From Amoebidium appalachense (taxonomy: Eukaryota; Ichthyosporea): DNA of 64,000 nucleotides. The stretch's first letter is position 1. Each line of letters opens with the position of its first letter. Shown piece by piece: positions 42,313 through 51,600 of the stretch. The notes beneath the pieces are model-generated. The model did not search any database. It saw only the letters and a list, made by a program, of their open reading frames with translations, and had not been told where the DNA came from. The translations under genes and the position numbers were made by a program. The DNA lies in the NCBI GenBank assembly GCA_963693365.1, contig CAVNZM010000003.1, forward strand, positions 13,888,001 to 13,952,000, in the 5' to 3' direction.

Positions 42313-42946
42313 ATAAGTAATATATTCCTCCGACTGCACCAAAAAAAGGAGAGATCATGTGTGCCAGGCTATAAGCCACTGCACCACTCTGCTCTCCTTT
42401 GCAGCCCCCCCCCCCCCCCCAAAAAAAAAAGAGGGGGGGGGGGGGGGGGGGGGGATTGAAGAAACAACCACCCACCCACCCTTCTACAACCAACCACTCA
42501 TCACTCACTCACCCACTCACTCACTCACCACACATAAACAAACAGACGAGCACCCACCCATCTGCCCACCCACACACGTACACAGCCACACCATTCCACC
42601 CCCCCCCTGCCCACATCCCCTCCCCCCCCCCCCCCCCCCCCCCCCTCTTCCCGCCCAAAACAAACCAACAAACAAACCAACAAACCAAACCAAACCAAAC
42701 CAAACCAAAACAAAAAAAAAAAAAAAAAACCACAACAACAGAACTCCATACCTGCAGGCACTTCCCATTGACCACATCCCACACCCTAATGACATGGTCG
42801 TTTGATCCACATGCCACTATTCCCTTTGCCGGGTCCACAATGCAAACACTTTCGACACCAAACGGCTTGTTGTCTGCTCCTACCGCTCCGCTGGGCTGAG
42901 GTGCACGACCCTGGAAAGAAGGGGAAGAAAAAAAGAAGAAAAAAAA

Positions 42947-42981
<35 letters not shown>

Positions 42982-43425
42982 TCAGAGAACGTGGAGAAAA
43001 TGAAAGCAGAGGATGCTTACCGACTAATGTGTATCTTCAATGAGAAAACAAACTTTGTTTTTTGTAATTTTCGAAGCTTCGCACCGATCAGAACCCTTTC
43101 AAACCTATATGTAAATGAAAGCTAATTTTATTGTCTATCGAACGGTACCATTTGTTTGTTAGCGACGCGTTTATAAAAAAAGTTTTCTTGGGATCAATGT
43201 GTTTTCTAAGACATTTCGATTAAAGAAACGTTTTTACCAAATAACGATTAATTTCAGTCCTTGAAATTGACCAATTATCAAATCGATTTTATCCCAGATC
43301 AATCTATAAAATTATATTTTCCGCTAACCATTGGATTCTAAAGTTAGGTTAATCGATGCCGATTGAACTTTAATTTCGTTCGCCTTCTCATTGAAGATAC
43401 ATATTAGGTGCACTGACCAGAAGGT

Positions 43426-43514
<89 letters not shown>

Positions 43515-43779
43515 TGCCATACCCCCAAACTCATCCCCCCCCCCCCCCCCCCCCCCCCCCCGCCCCAACCCCACCCACCACCCACCCGTCCTCTCCCCTC
43601 CAACCACCCATATCCCCCCCCCCCCTTCAATACCCTCATACATACCACCCCACCCTCAACCTCATTCACCCAATACACACACACACCACCCGCCCACCCC
43701 ACATCCCACCGCTACCCCCCACCACTCATACCTCCATCCTCAAACCCCTCTCACCTAGACACGCGCGCACAAAGAAATG

Positions 43780-43815
<36 letters not shown>

Positions 43816-44722
43816 CGGAAACACACCCACAGGCAAAACCAACACCCCACCTGCAGCTGCAGCCTGCTTACGCCCGAGGTAGCATCCCACACCGTCACCA
43901 GCCCATTCTCATGGCCGCACAGCAGCAAACCCTTTGGCCTGCTATTGGTCACCTTGCCCAGGGAGCCAATCCCGTGAAGCATTTCCGGCATGGATGGGAA
44001 CTCTGCTTTAACAGCCCATTGCTGAGTGCCGAACGTGCGCGCTTCCTTTAAGGTGGAGATGTCGAGCTTCCCTAGGTCGTCGCTGCCCTCCTGTTATGAC
44101 CATATTAGTATATGTAAATATGACCATATTAGGCAATGGTAAGTGTTGCGTGTCTTTAAACTCGCAAGGACCTTGACTCATTTGCTGCGAGTTACGCATG
44201 GTGCCTTTAACTGGTATGATGTTGAATCCGTATACGTAGCTAGGCTTCCGTGTTGGGGTTTTAATTGGTGGGAGTCTGAATCATGCAGGTTTACTTGGTG
44301 CTTTATCCTACCCTGCCCGCATCCGCCCCCCCCCCCCCCCCCCCCCCCCCCCCCCACCCCCCCCCCCTCACTCCCGTCTACATCAAACACCACCACCACC
44401 CCTACCCAAGTGTTCGTCCTTGCCCGGTTGTTTAAAAACCAAAACTACTGCACCACTTACAGCAAGCCAATAAAACTAAAGTCACACATGGGGTTTGTCC
44501 CTTATGCGGTGCACATTGTTCATTAGGACATGTAAATTTTAATCTGCCAATCACAGCACACAGATGATTAAAGTCACACCTGCAGTTTATCCCTTATGCG
44601 GTGCACGTTGGTCAGTAGGTCTTCCTTCTCCCTTGCCACCTGCTCCAACAGTTGGGCTCGGCGCTGCTCCAGAAGGCGGCGCATATCATTCACCATGTCT
44701 TCAACCTGTGTGTGTGTGTGTT

Positions 44723-44771
<49 letters not shown>

Positions 44772-45638
44772 ACGTGTGTGTGTCAGGAGGAGGGGAGGAG
44801 GAGGGGGGGGGGGGGGGAGGAGGGGGGGGAATAGGTGTATGGTGTCCGTGTGTACGTGGACGTGTGAGGGTGTAAGCATGGACAGTCTGTAATGGGGAAG
44901 GAAATTGGATATGTGGGTAGGCTGAGCTGGAGGGGCCCCTGCTCCCTTTCCACCGCCTCTAACAGTTGGTCTATCTCCTTTATATACAAAATCTCATGTT
45001 GCTTGTGCTGACGAAACCTAAGACTTTTGATCACTAAACTTAAAAGTTTTAGCACACCAATCACGCACCTGCTCGCTTGCACTGATATCACTCTCCTCCC
45101 CCACCCTCTTGCACTCATCCACCGCCTCCAACAACTGATATATCTCCTCCCCTAATGCAATCTCATGTTGTTTTGCGCTCACAATTCTTTAAACCTTAAA
45201 TTCTTAAACTTTTAATTGTTAATTTTTAAGATATTAAAACACCAATCACACACTTGCTTGCTTGCATTGATAGAGCTCTCATCCCGCCCTCTTGCACTTA
45301 TCCACGGCTTCCAACAACTAATCAATCTCCCTCCTAAAACACAATCTCATGCTGTCTACACAAATGTTAAAATAATATTGTTAAAATTTAGATTTTAATG
45401 CACCAATCACACACCTGCTTGCTTGCACTGACCGCGCTCTCCTCCCCCGCCCTCTTGCACTTATCCACCGCCTCCAAGAGTTGATCTATCTCCTCCCCAA
45501 AAGCAATCTCATGCTGTTTGTGCTCACGTGCCACACACTTGCTGCACACCGCAACCTGACAATCTTCGCAAAGGAACTCGAGTTCGCTCCCCGGGTGCGC
45601 CGTGCAGATCTTGTTCTTGCCTGTGTACGTGTGTGTAC

Positions 45639-45689
<51 letters not shown>

Positions 45690-46301
45690 GGGATAGAAGG
45701 AAAAGAGTGGAAACGGGTATGAGGTGGGTGGAGAATGGTCGAAATGGAAGGGGAACGGTGGAAAGGGTTGGAAAATAGTGTTGTGAACCTGATCCTTGCA
45801 TAGGTGTGTGTGCATGTGGAGGTTTATAGTTAGATTGATGAGCAACGTAAACTGATGCCTGCGAGCAGGTCACATAGACTGCACACACGCACACACACAC
45901 ATACATGCACACACGTGCCATTCCCCCCCCCCCCCCTTCCCCCCAACCCAGGACGCACACAGGTGCACGCTGTCTCCTTTCATCCCGTTCCTTACCGCCC
46001 CTGCCTGCACATACCCCACGCACAACCTTCCCCCCCCCCCCCTCCTTTCCACCCACCCACCCACACACAAACCCCCCCCCCCCCCCCCCCCCCCCCCCAC
46101 CCACCCACAAATCCAGCTCCCAAACACCCGCACCCACAACCACCTCCCCAAAACACACAAACACCAAGCCACCCCCATCCTCCCACCCCACACACACACT
46201 CACCCGCACGTGACCAAGGGGATGGGTCAGGAACCAAAAACTGGGGCTCTGATGCCAAAGAAGCCATAAAGGTTGGATCGTTCAGCACACACAGACAGAT
46301 A

Positions 46302-46382
<81 letters not shown>

Positions 46383-47897
46383 GTACACCCACAGGACGCA
46401 ACATAGACACACACACTCACTCACTCACCACCCGCACGAGACGAAGGGGGTGGATCAGGGACCAAAAACTGGGGCTCAGGAGCCAGAGACGCCATAAATG
46501 TTGGGTCGTTGAGGAGGGCAATGGTGATGACGTCAATGGGAAGAGAGGCAACACCACCACTCAGGTCGTGCACGGACGCACATGTGGGGCACGTCACCTG
46601 AAATAAATTGTATAACGTGTTTGTGAGTTTGTGTACGTGTGTGTGTGTTTTGGGGGGAAGAGGGTGGGGGGGGGGGGTGTTTCAGAAAGAAAGGAAGGAA
46701 GGAAGGAAGAAAGAAAGAAAGAAACGAAAACAGGATAAAAAAGAACAGGCACGGAAACATTAAACAGGCCCCGTCAGGGCACGGTTGTGAACTCTTGAGG
46801 ACAGAGAACCCCCTCCACACACGCAATCGCGAAGGACTCTTCCCCCTACCACCCCCCAAAAAACACACACATGTGGCCACTCCACAAACACACACACATA
46901 CACACACGCGCATCCACCCACACGCACGCACACACACCATCAACCAACCACACCGTTAGCCCAACCACCCACCTACCCATCCATTCTCCACCCTACTCAC
47001 CCACAATTTACACTCACCCATCCCCACATCCCCACCGACCCATATCCTCCCCCTCCCCCCTCCCTCACCCATCCACCCCCCTCCCTCCCCCCTACACCCA
47101 CCACCATCCCCCGGTACCCACCCCAATCCCCCCTCCCCTCAACCCCTACTCCACCTCCCCTCCCTCCACACACACCCCCTCCTCTCCCCCCCTCCCCCCT
47201 CCCTCCCTCCACCCCCCCCCCCCACCCATCCACCCACACACGAACACACACACACACACCTTTCCCTCCTTCAAGTGTCCCTCCGCACACCCCAGGCACA
47301 TCAAATGCGCACAAGGGAGTTTCTTCGGGTTTTCCAGAAAATGCGTCCCCTTACTTCCACCCTCATCCGCACACATGACTTTTTTGCGCAAATGGTCAAG
47401 AACGTCCCCCTGCCCCGTGACGGGGGTGGAGGCAGGGGAGGGGTCTGCACGTGGGCGCTTGCTTGCCGGCTCGTCCCCTCCTTCGTGTGGGCGCCGAACC
47501 TGCTTTCCGTTCTGAGATGAGATGATGGTGGGAGGGGAGGAGGGACGGAGGAGGGGGGAGGGGGGGGGAGGGGGGGGGAATGGGAGAGAGGGGTGTTAAA
47601 GGGCGGAGGGGGGGAGGGGGGGGGGGGGGGGAGGGGAAATTGGAGGGAGGGAGCATGGGGGGAAGGGGTTTATAAGGGGGGGGGGGGGGGGGGGGGGAGG
47701 GGGGGGAGGGGGGGGGGGGGGGGGGGGTGACGGGGATAATGGGGAGAGAAGGAAATGAGGGAGAGGGGTGACTTTAAACAGGGGGGGGTTGGGGGGGGGG
47801 GGGGGGGGGGGGTGGGGGAGATGGGGAAGTGGGGAAATGGGTCGTGGAGAATGAGATGTGTTAGAGGATGAAGTGCACATTCATAACGGACAACAAC

Positions 47898-47989
<92 letters not shown>

Positions 47990-48401
47990 ATGTATGTGTG
48001 TGCGTTTGGGGGGGGATGTATGCTTCAGAGAATAACAAGCCACCACACACTTCCCTACTGTGTCTTCTCTAATTAGTCATCTTATTTGCCAATCAACTCG
48101 CATTTTGGCATAGTAACCAGACCATTTGATTAGCTACACGCTCTACCAGACCATAATGGGTATATTTTTTTAACTGACATGGCTTTATCTGGAAAATTAA
48201 GATGAATTAAAATGAAACAAGTATTTTTGCTGCCCGAATCGTCCACGGTGGTCGGTAAACCTATCGAAAAGCTCTTTCACAGGGTGTGAAATTGGATGGT
48301 TTAGATGCAAAGATATACTTTTCAAACACGCTGATAATGACCATATTTTCTATAGCTTTTGACCACAGATTAATGTACACCAGAGACCCTATCAGGAGAT
48401 T

Positions 48402-48447
<46 letters not shown>

Positions 48448-48643
48448 ATGTGAGAAACCGTGTGTGTGTGTGTGTGTATGTGTGCGTGAGTGTGTGTGTG
48501 CATGTGCGCACACACGAGCATGTGATAGTGGGGGTGTTATTTTCTAAATTCTCTATTTCTATCATTATTATTACTATTATCATTATCATTATCAATATTA
48601 TAATTATTCTCATTACTATTATTACTTTTTTTTGGGGGACGAA

Positions 48644-48675
<32 letters not shown>

Positions 48676-50317
48676 TATATTCACCGGAGCCTCCTCTGCA
48701 TCCTTGTCCGTGGCTTCTGCCTCCCCTTCTTTCTCTTTTTCTTTCTCCTTCTCCTTCTCCCCCTCTTTCTCCTTCTCCCCTTCCTTTTCCTTTTCCTTCT
48801 CCCCTTCCTTGTTCACATTTCCCTTCCCATCTTTCTTCCCCTCCTCCCCAACCGCAGGTGTAGGGACGGGGGTCGGGGCAGGGGCGGGAGCCGACACAGG
48901 GGCGGGAGGTTCCGTTGCGGTTTTCGCAGGGCTCGCCGGGGGGGGAGCTCAACCGCCGAAACTTTCGGTGCCTCGGCGGGGACAGAGGGAGATTCAGGAG
49001 GGGCCGGAGCGGTGGTGGGAGGTTTCGGAGAAGCGGGGGCGGGGACGGGGGCGGCGGGGGTGGTGGCGGCGGGGGGCTTGGAGGGCGTGGTTGGTGTGCC
49101 GGTGGCGGGAGCTGTGGGCAGGAAGGGTGAATGGGTGAGTGGATGGGCATGGAAGAAAGAGTAATTATCATAATATTATTGGGTTAAAAAAAAAGAAAGA
49201 AAGAAAGAAAAAGAAAAAAGAAAAAGGAAAAAAAAAGAGGGGGGGGGGGGGGGGGGGGATGAACGGTGGGGGGGGGTCGAATCGGGCCACAACAGACCAA
49301 AACTCCAAAACTGTGTTTTGTGACTTGCGTCTTATTTTTTAGAGGGAAACATGGTGTAAAGAACAGAATGCATAACTCTCCGTACTTCCATCATTAAAAA
49401 TTTTATGATAATAAAAGAAAAATAAATAATAATGACAAAGAAGAAGACCAAGACTATTTTTAACAGCCTTCATGTCTAATAGTAAACACAAGATTCCTGA
49501 GCCTAACCTATAGCTTTTTGGTTCAAGGTTACAATCTGCCGGATCGAATTAGCAAAACCCATATATAGGAAAAATCACTTTTTTTGCATCACCATCATAG
49601 AAAGTTTCTTATATGCCATATCCATTGGCCCTTTCGGGCCAGGCAGGTGTGCATCACGCCAAATCAAATGGCATAAACTAATCCGGTATGACCCAACCCG
49701 GGAAACTTAACGAAACACCGATTTGCGAAAATTCAATGTCGGCATAGCTCACACTTAGTCCAAGGGCAGTGCACTCGTTCTGACAAATGTTTCGATTTCA
49801 TGTGTTTTTAGTCTCACCAGAACATAACATCTCCAGTGATGTTAGCTGACGGATTCGACCAGGCATCTTTCCTTTTTTCCAGATTGAGCACTGCCCTTTA
49901 AAAAAATTTCTGCTTCGCTTTATCTACCTGGAACCCCATCTCCCCCCCCCCCCCCCCCCCTCTCCCCCCTGCTCCCCCCCCCCCCCTGGCCCCCAAATAT
50001 GTTTCTATCGTTTATCCTACCACGTCACTGCTTTCCATTTGGCAACACCGACAAGTGCCTATACTACATGTCACTCAAAGACACATGAGGTATAATACAA
50101 CACACAAAAACGCAAACACACTAACTTGCAGACGCACACACGTACACACATACACACACCCTCTCTCTCTCTTTCTCTCTCTATCTCTCTCACCCTCTGT
50201 TTCTCTCTCCCCAACCCTCTCCCCTTCCTCTCTTTCTCTTTCTCATTCACTAACGAAAACACACGCACACACGCGTACACACACACACACACACACGCAC
50301 ACACACACCTACACACA

Positions 50318-50366
<49 letters not shown>

Positions 50367-51111
50367 CCCACCCTCTTCCCCTCCCCCCTCGTCCCGCTCT
50401 ACCCAGTAATCATTGTACTGCCCGTCTGTATGAATTCACTATCAATCACATCGTGCTGTGCTCACTGGTGTGTGTTATCACTAACCACACATTCAGCGCT
50501 CTTTTTGAAAAAGAAAACGAACGTTCAAAGGTACAAACGAAGCAAAAGCAGGTACAGAAATAAGAAACAGCAGGAAGTAGAACATTTAAAGACGGCCACC
50601 TGTAGAAGAAATAGAGGATGGAGCCACATGGCGTCGAAAAATAGAAGTTATTCTACCACTAGCACAACCAAGAAAGTGTGAACACAAAGATGCAGGGAGC
50701 CGTCTAAAAGTAACCGACGTGAACGTGTACATGCCATCGTGTACACAAAAACTGCCATTTCTTTTAGTTTTCGTGTCACACCTTTAAGAAAAAATTAAAC
50801 ACAGTTTCACCAATATTTTCTGCCCGAATTCATCGTTACTTGTTCTGAATCCCTTTCGTAAGTTATAGCCCCTCAAACGAACAAACCGCTTCATCCGCTT
50901 CGCACGAACACGCAAAACAACGAGGAAAAGCGTGTGTCAGATCAAGGGGGGGAAAAAAAAAAGGTCGCAAACATCAGAATATACCTGCGGGAACAGCGGG
51001 CTTAGCCGGTGAAGGAGCAGGGGAGGAGGAGGCCGGTTTGGGAGTAGGGACGTTGATTGTAAAGGGGGCCCCTCCCGTGGGGGGCTGGCTGGGTGGCGCC
51101 CCAGAACTCAT
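36651..51111 (-). CDS. RING/B-box/coiled-coil/WD40 protein, 11 exons, about 878 residues
   Basis: Exons in order: 51111-50985, 49111-48685, 47511-47260, 46597-46432 (or 46429), 45620-45415, 44705-44580, 44090-43851, 42910-42752, 41682-41545, 38909-38637 and 37172-36651. Phases agree throughout except for one missing base in exon 2. Layout: a Pro/Ala-rich disordered N terminus, a KE-repeat charged segment, a RING-like domain (about 232-275), a B-box type 2, a coiled coil, then about eight WD40 blades to near the C terminus and a short acidic tail. This is TRIM-like, with WD40 in place of the usual C-terminal domain, so a ubiquitin-ligase role with substrate capture by the propeller is likely (inference). 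The gene carries decayed duplicates of parts of exons 4, 5, 6 and 10 in its introns. No family name can be assigned. Confidence 0.8.
37807..37893 (-). mobile_element. SINE-like element, 3' fragment after poly-G
   Basis: Directly follows a poly-G run. It matches the first 87 bp of the 26717 and 56273 copies (TTGAATGCGGAACACGGTAC through AACATTCAAGTATGCAA) and then leaves homology. It lies in the intron before the last WD40 exon. Confidence 0.6.
37992..38427 (-). pseudogene. two partial duplicates of WD40 exon 10
   Basis: At 38347-38425 and 37992-38075 the sense strand again encodes DKTVRVWGAVPGRSVFVF / AGHEDE and KTVRVWEAVPGRSVLVF / AGHEDE, each ending at a GAG/GTGTGT donor. The first has AAAG directly before GATAAG, which could act as an acceptor. 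Including it would add 24 residues in phase. Both share about 30 bp of upstream sequence, so one derives from the other. Confidence 0.7.
38637..38909 (-). CDS. exon 10: WD40 blades 4 and 5
   Basis: The acceptor ends a CA array. Two blades: GHDDGIWDMCTLSENKKLVV, SGSEDKTVRVWDASKGR, then RGHLAEITSVCVADASKLWL, ASASKDKTVRVWEAVPG and FAGHEDE. Phase 0. The last 72 bases occur twice more downstream, at 38347-38425 and 37992-38075. Confidence 0.85.
38972..39220 (-). mobile_element. SINE-like element, subfamily B, near full-length core
   Basis: Begins at the end of a poly-G run with TTGAATGCGTCAAAAAGTAC. It contains the conserved GCAGAGCCCATCCTCAGG block, a CGAGTTTCGACC B-box complement and the head sequence ACGAGCAGGGTTGCTTATGC shared with the copies at 26.9 and 56.5 kb. 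It is inserted in intron 9 of the WD40 gene. Confidence 0.6.
39867..40070 (+). repeat. poly-A, (GA)n and poly-G compound array
   Basis: About 40 A, then about 100 bp GA, then about 25 G, and GA/G blocks. Confidence 0.9.
40080..40415 (+). repeat. two diverged copies of a 140-bp segment
   Basis: Copies at about 40080-40210 and 40280-40415 share a TGCAGAATCGTCAGAT-type start and similar order of motifs. One frame is open in both (DAAESSDIRQ and DPAESLDVRQ). They are antisense in intron 9 of the WD40 gene and separated by G/GA tracts. Confidence 0.4.
40563..40652 (-). mobile_element. SINE-like element, 3' fragment after poly-G
   Basis: Follows a long G/GA tract with TTTGAATGCGGAACACGGTA and extends to ATCAGCCATGTGCACA, where homology stops and a new G tract starts. 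Same family as the copy at 26717-27123. Confidence 0.6.
41545..41682 (-). CDS. exon 9: WD40 blade 3
   Basis: Reads TLHGHDAEVDSVTLVDAEQM, LVASGSVDKTVRVWNLNTM and KCVHVLK. A complete GH-to-WN blade in one exon, phase 0. Confidence 0.85.
42752..42910 (-). CDS. exon 8: WD40 blade 2
   Basis: Reads VESVCIVDPAKGIVACGSND, then HVIRVWDVVNGKCLQ. Acceptor CTTTCCAG, donor GTATGG, phase 0. Confidence 0.85.
43021..43410. mobile_element. TIR element in intron 7 of the WD40 gene
   Basis: The ends CGACTAATGTGTATCTTC (then AATGAGAA) at 43021-43046 and its complement at 43385-43410 match at 23 of 26 positions. The AT-rich interior of about 340 bp has no coding frame. Size and structure fit a non-autonomous DNA transposon (MITE). 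The target-site duplication is unclear. Confidence 0.5.
43851..44090 (-). CDS. exon 7: linker and first WD40 blade
   Basis: Encodes DDLGKLDISTLKEARTFG, then a blade ending LLLCGHENGLVTVWDATSG. The GH and the terminal V-W-D are WD40 hallmarks. Phase 0 at both ends. Confidence 0.8.
44470..44522 (-). pseudogene. partial duplicate of the exon 6 3' end
   Basis: The plus-strand block AAAGTCACACATGGGGTTTG and CCCTTATGCGGTGCACATTG matches 44571-44620 with few changes, about 100 bp away. Confidence 0.65.
44580..44705 (-). CDS. exon 6: coiled-coil segment
   Basis: The acceptor lies at the end of a CA array. It encodes VEDMVNDMRRLLEQRRAQLL and EQVAREKEDLLTNVHRIRD, a heptad-rich helix of the kind that follows the B-box in TRIM proteins and drives dimerisation. 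Phase 0 at both ends. Confidence 0.8.
44930..45365 (-). pseudogene. three decayed tandem copies of the 3' half of B-box exon 5
   Basis: Segments at about 45240-45365, 45053-45185 and 44930-45012 each match the exon-5 3' end (HKQHEI through QASKQ plus donor and about 65 bp of intron). The spacing is about 175-185 bp. The second still shows a good donor context; the third still reads RQHKQHEILYIKEIDQLLEA, but all lack the zinc-binding part. Confidence 0.7.
45415..45620 (-). CDS. exon 5: B-box type 2 zinc finger
   Basis: Reads KNKICTAHPGSELEFLC, EDCQVAVCSKCVAREHKQHE, then FGEEIDQLLEAVDKCK. The pattern C-x2-H, C-x2-C, C-x2-C, H-x2-H is a complete B-box 2. The rest of the exon begins the coiled coil. 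Three decayed partial copies of its 3' half lie in the following intron. Confidence 0.85.
46070..46380 (+). repeat. poly-C, CA and GA arrays in intron 4 of the WD40 gene
   Basis: C tract at 46073-46098, CA at 46303-46362, GA at 46363-46381. The partial exon-4 copy lies between them. Confidence 0.85.
46199..46295 (-). pseudogene. partial duplicate of exon 4
   Basis: Encodes NDPTFMASLASEPQFLVPDP then SPWSRAG, ending at a GTGAGTG donor. It differs from exon 4 by scattered substitutions. No AG acceptor precedes it, and the RING CPTC is missing. Confidence 0.75.
46429..46597 (-). CDS. exon 4: end of RING and linker
   Basis: Begins VTCPTCASVHDL, the closing C-P-x-C of the RING, then IDVITIALLNDPTFMASLAP and EPQFLVPDPPPSSRAG. 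There are two in-frame donors three bases apart (GTGGTG at 46431, GTGAGT at 46428). Use of the second adds one glycine. GTGAGT is the better consensus. Contains an in-exon CRE-like TGACGTCA, which here is simply coding. Confidence 0.75.
47260..47511 (-). CDS. exon 3: nuclear-signal-like segment and first part of RING
   Basis: The acceptor is TCATCTCAG and the donor GTGTGTG begins a GT array. It encodes NGKQVRRPHEGG, PASKRPRAD (a possible nuclear localisation signal) and then VMCADEGG, KKLPCAHLMCLGC. The central C-x-H-x2-C-x2-C of a RING is clear. The first zinc pair is abnormal: only one Cys (C232) precedes it, followed by Asp and Glu. Confidence 0.75.
47520..47990 (+). repeat. poly-G/GA blocks and GT array in intron 2 of the WD40 gene
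   Basis: Repeated G-rich blocks to 47812 and a GT run at 47901-47988. A short stretch after the G tracts (GATGAAGTGCACATTCAT) weakly resembles the SINE-like 3' end. Confidence 0.8.
48685..49111 (-). CDS. exon 2: Pro/Ala-rich and Lys/Glu-repeat segment, 1-base frame break
   Basis: The acceptor is CCCACAG and the donor is GTGAAT at 48684. The first part is PATGTPTTPSKPPAATTPAA and on; the second part is SAPAPAPTPVPTPAVGEEGK then a long EKEKEGEKEKEG repeat. The two parts are in different frames, with the switch at an eight-base C run (G8 at 48938-48945 on the plus strand). Nine bases there would make one frame and give phase 0 at the donor, matching exon 3. This is a probable homopolymer miscount in the assembly, or a real null allele. 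Confidence 0.65.
49343..50984 (-). other. intron 1 of the WD40 gene
   Basis: Mostly unique AT-rich DNA with C tracts at 49941-49960 and (CT)/(CA) blocks at 50155-50360. No extra exon seen. Confidence 0.5.
50985..51111 (-). CDS. exon 1: start of RING/B-box/WD40 protein
   Basis: The ATG is at 51111-51109; the donor GTATAT follows at 50984. It encodes MSSGAPPSQPPTGGAPF and a Pro/Ala/Ser-rich continuation ending in phase 1, completed by exon 2. No signal peptide, so the protein is intracellular. Confidence 0.7.
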
Positions 51112-51600
51112 GTTTTCGTCTTTGCGGTCAGGACTACCAACTAGACACAGATGTTTCAGGGCAGTCCTTGATAAAAAAAATAGACAAGCAGGAATCTATT
51201 ATAAGTAATAATGGTGTGGTCTGCTAAACTCTGATGTTGCATGAGCTGGAGCCTCCAGCAGAAAGTCCATTTCAAACTTTACGTTGGCCTTGCAACGGTC
51301 GCTGCGCTCCCGCCAAATTTCTGGCCCGAAAACATCTTGTTTGCGATTCGGAATCGACCCGAATTGACCCGACGCGACATCTCCTTGAAAAGCGCTCTAA
51401 TCGATACATCGTAGCCAATCAACACATACAATCGCGAGTAAAGGCGAGTATGATCAGATTTTTCGGCCGGAGCAGCACACTTTCGGTAGAGAAAATGTCG
51501 CGCGCGAGATCGCGTGGCTGTTAATTCATACATTTGTGTCGCGCGGAGCCGAAATCATTGCGGTGCCGCGCGCGCGCGCGTTTTCATAGTGTTGATGTTT
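51112..51600 (-). promoter_or_regulatory. putative promoter of the RING/B-box/WD40 gene
   Basis: Region just upstream of the ATG. It holds GTAGCCAATCAAC (a CCAAT box on the plus strand) near 51412 and a CpG-rich stretch (CGCGCGAGATCGCG and CGCGCGCGCG) at 51490-51580. No TATA box recognised. Confidence 0.35.
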
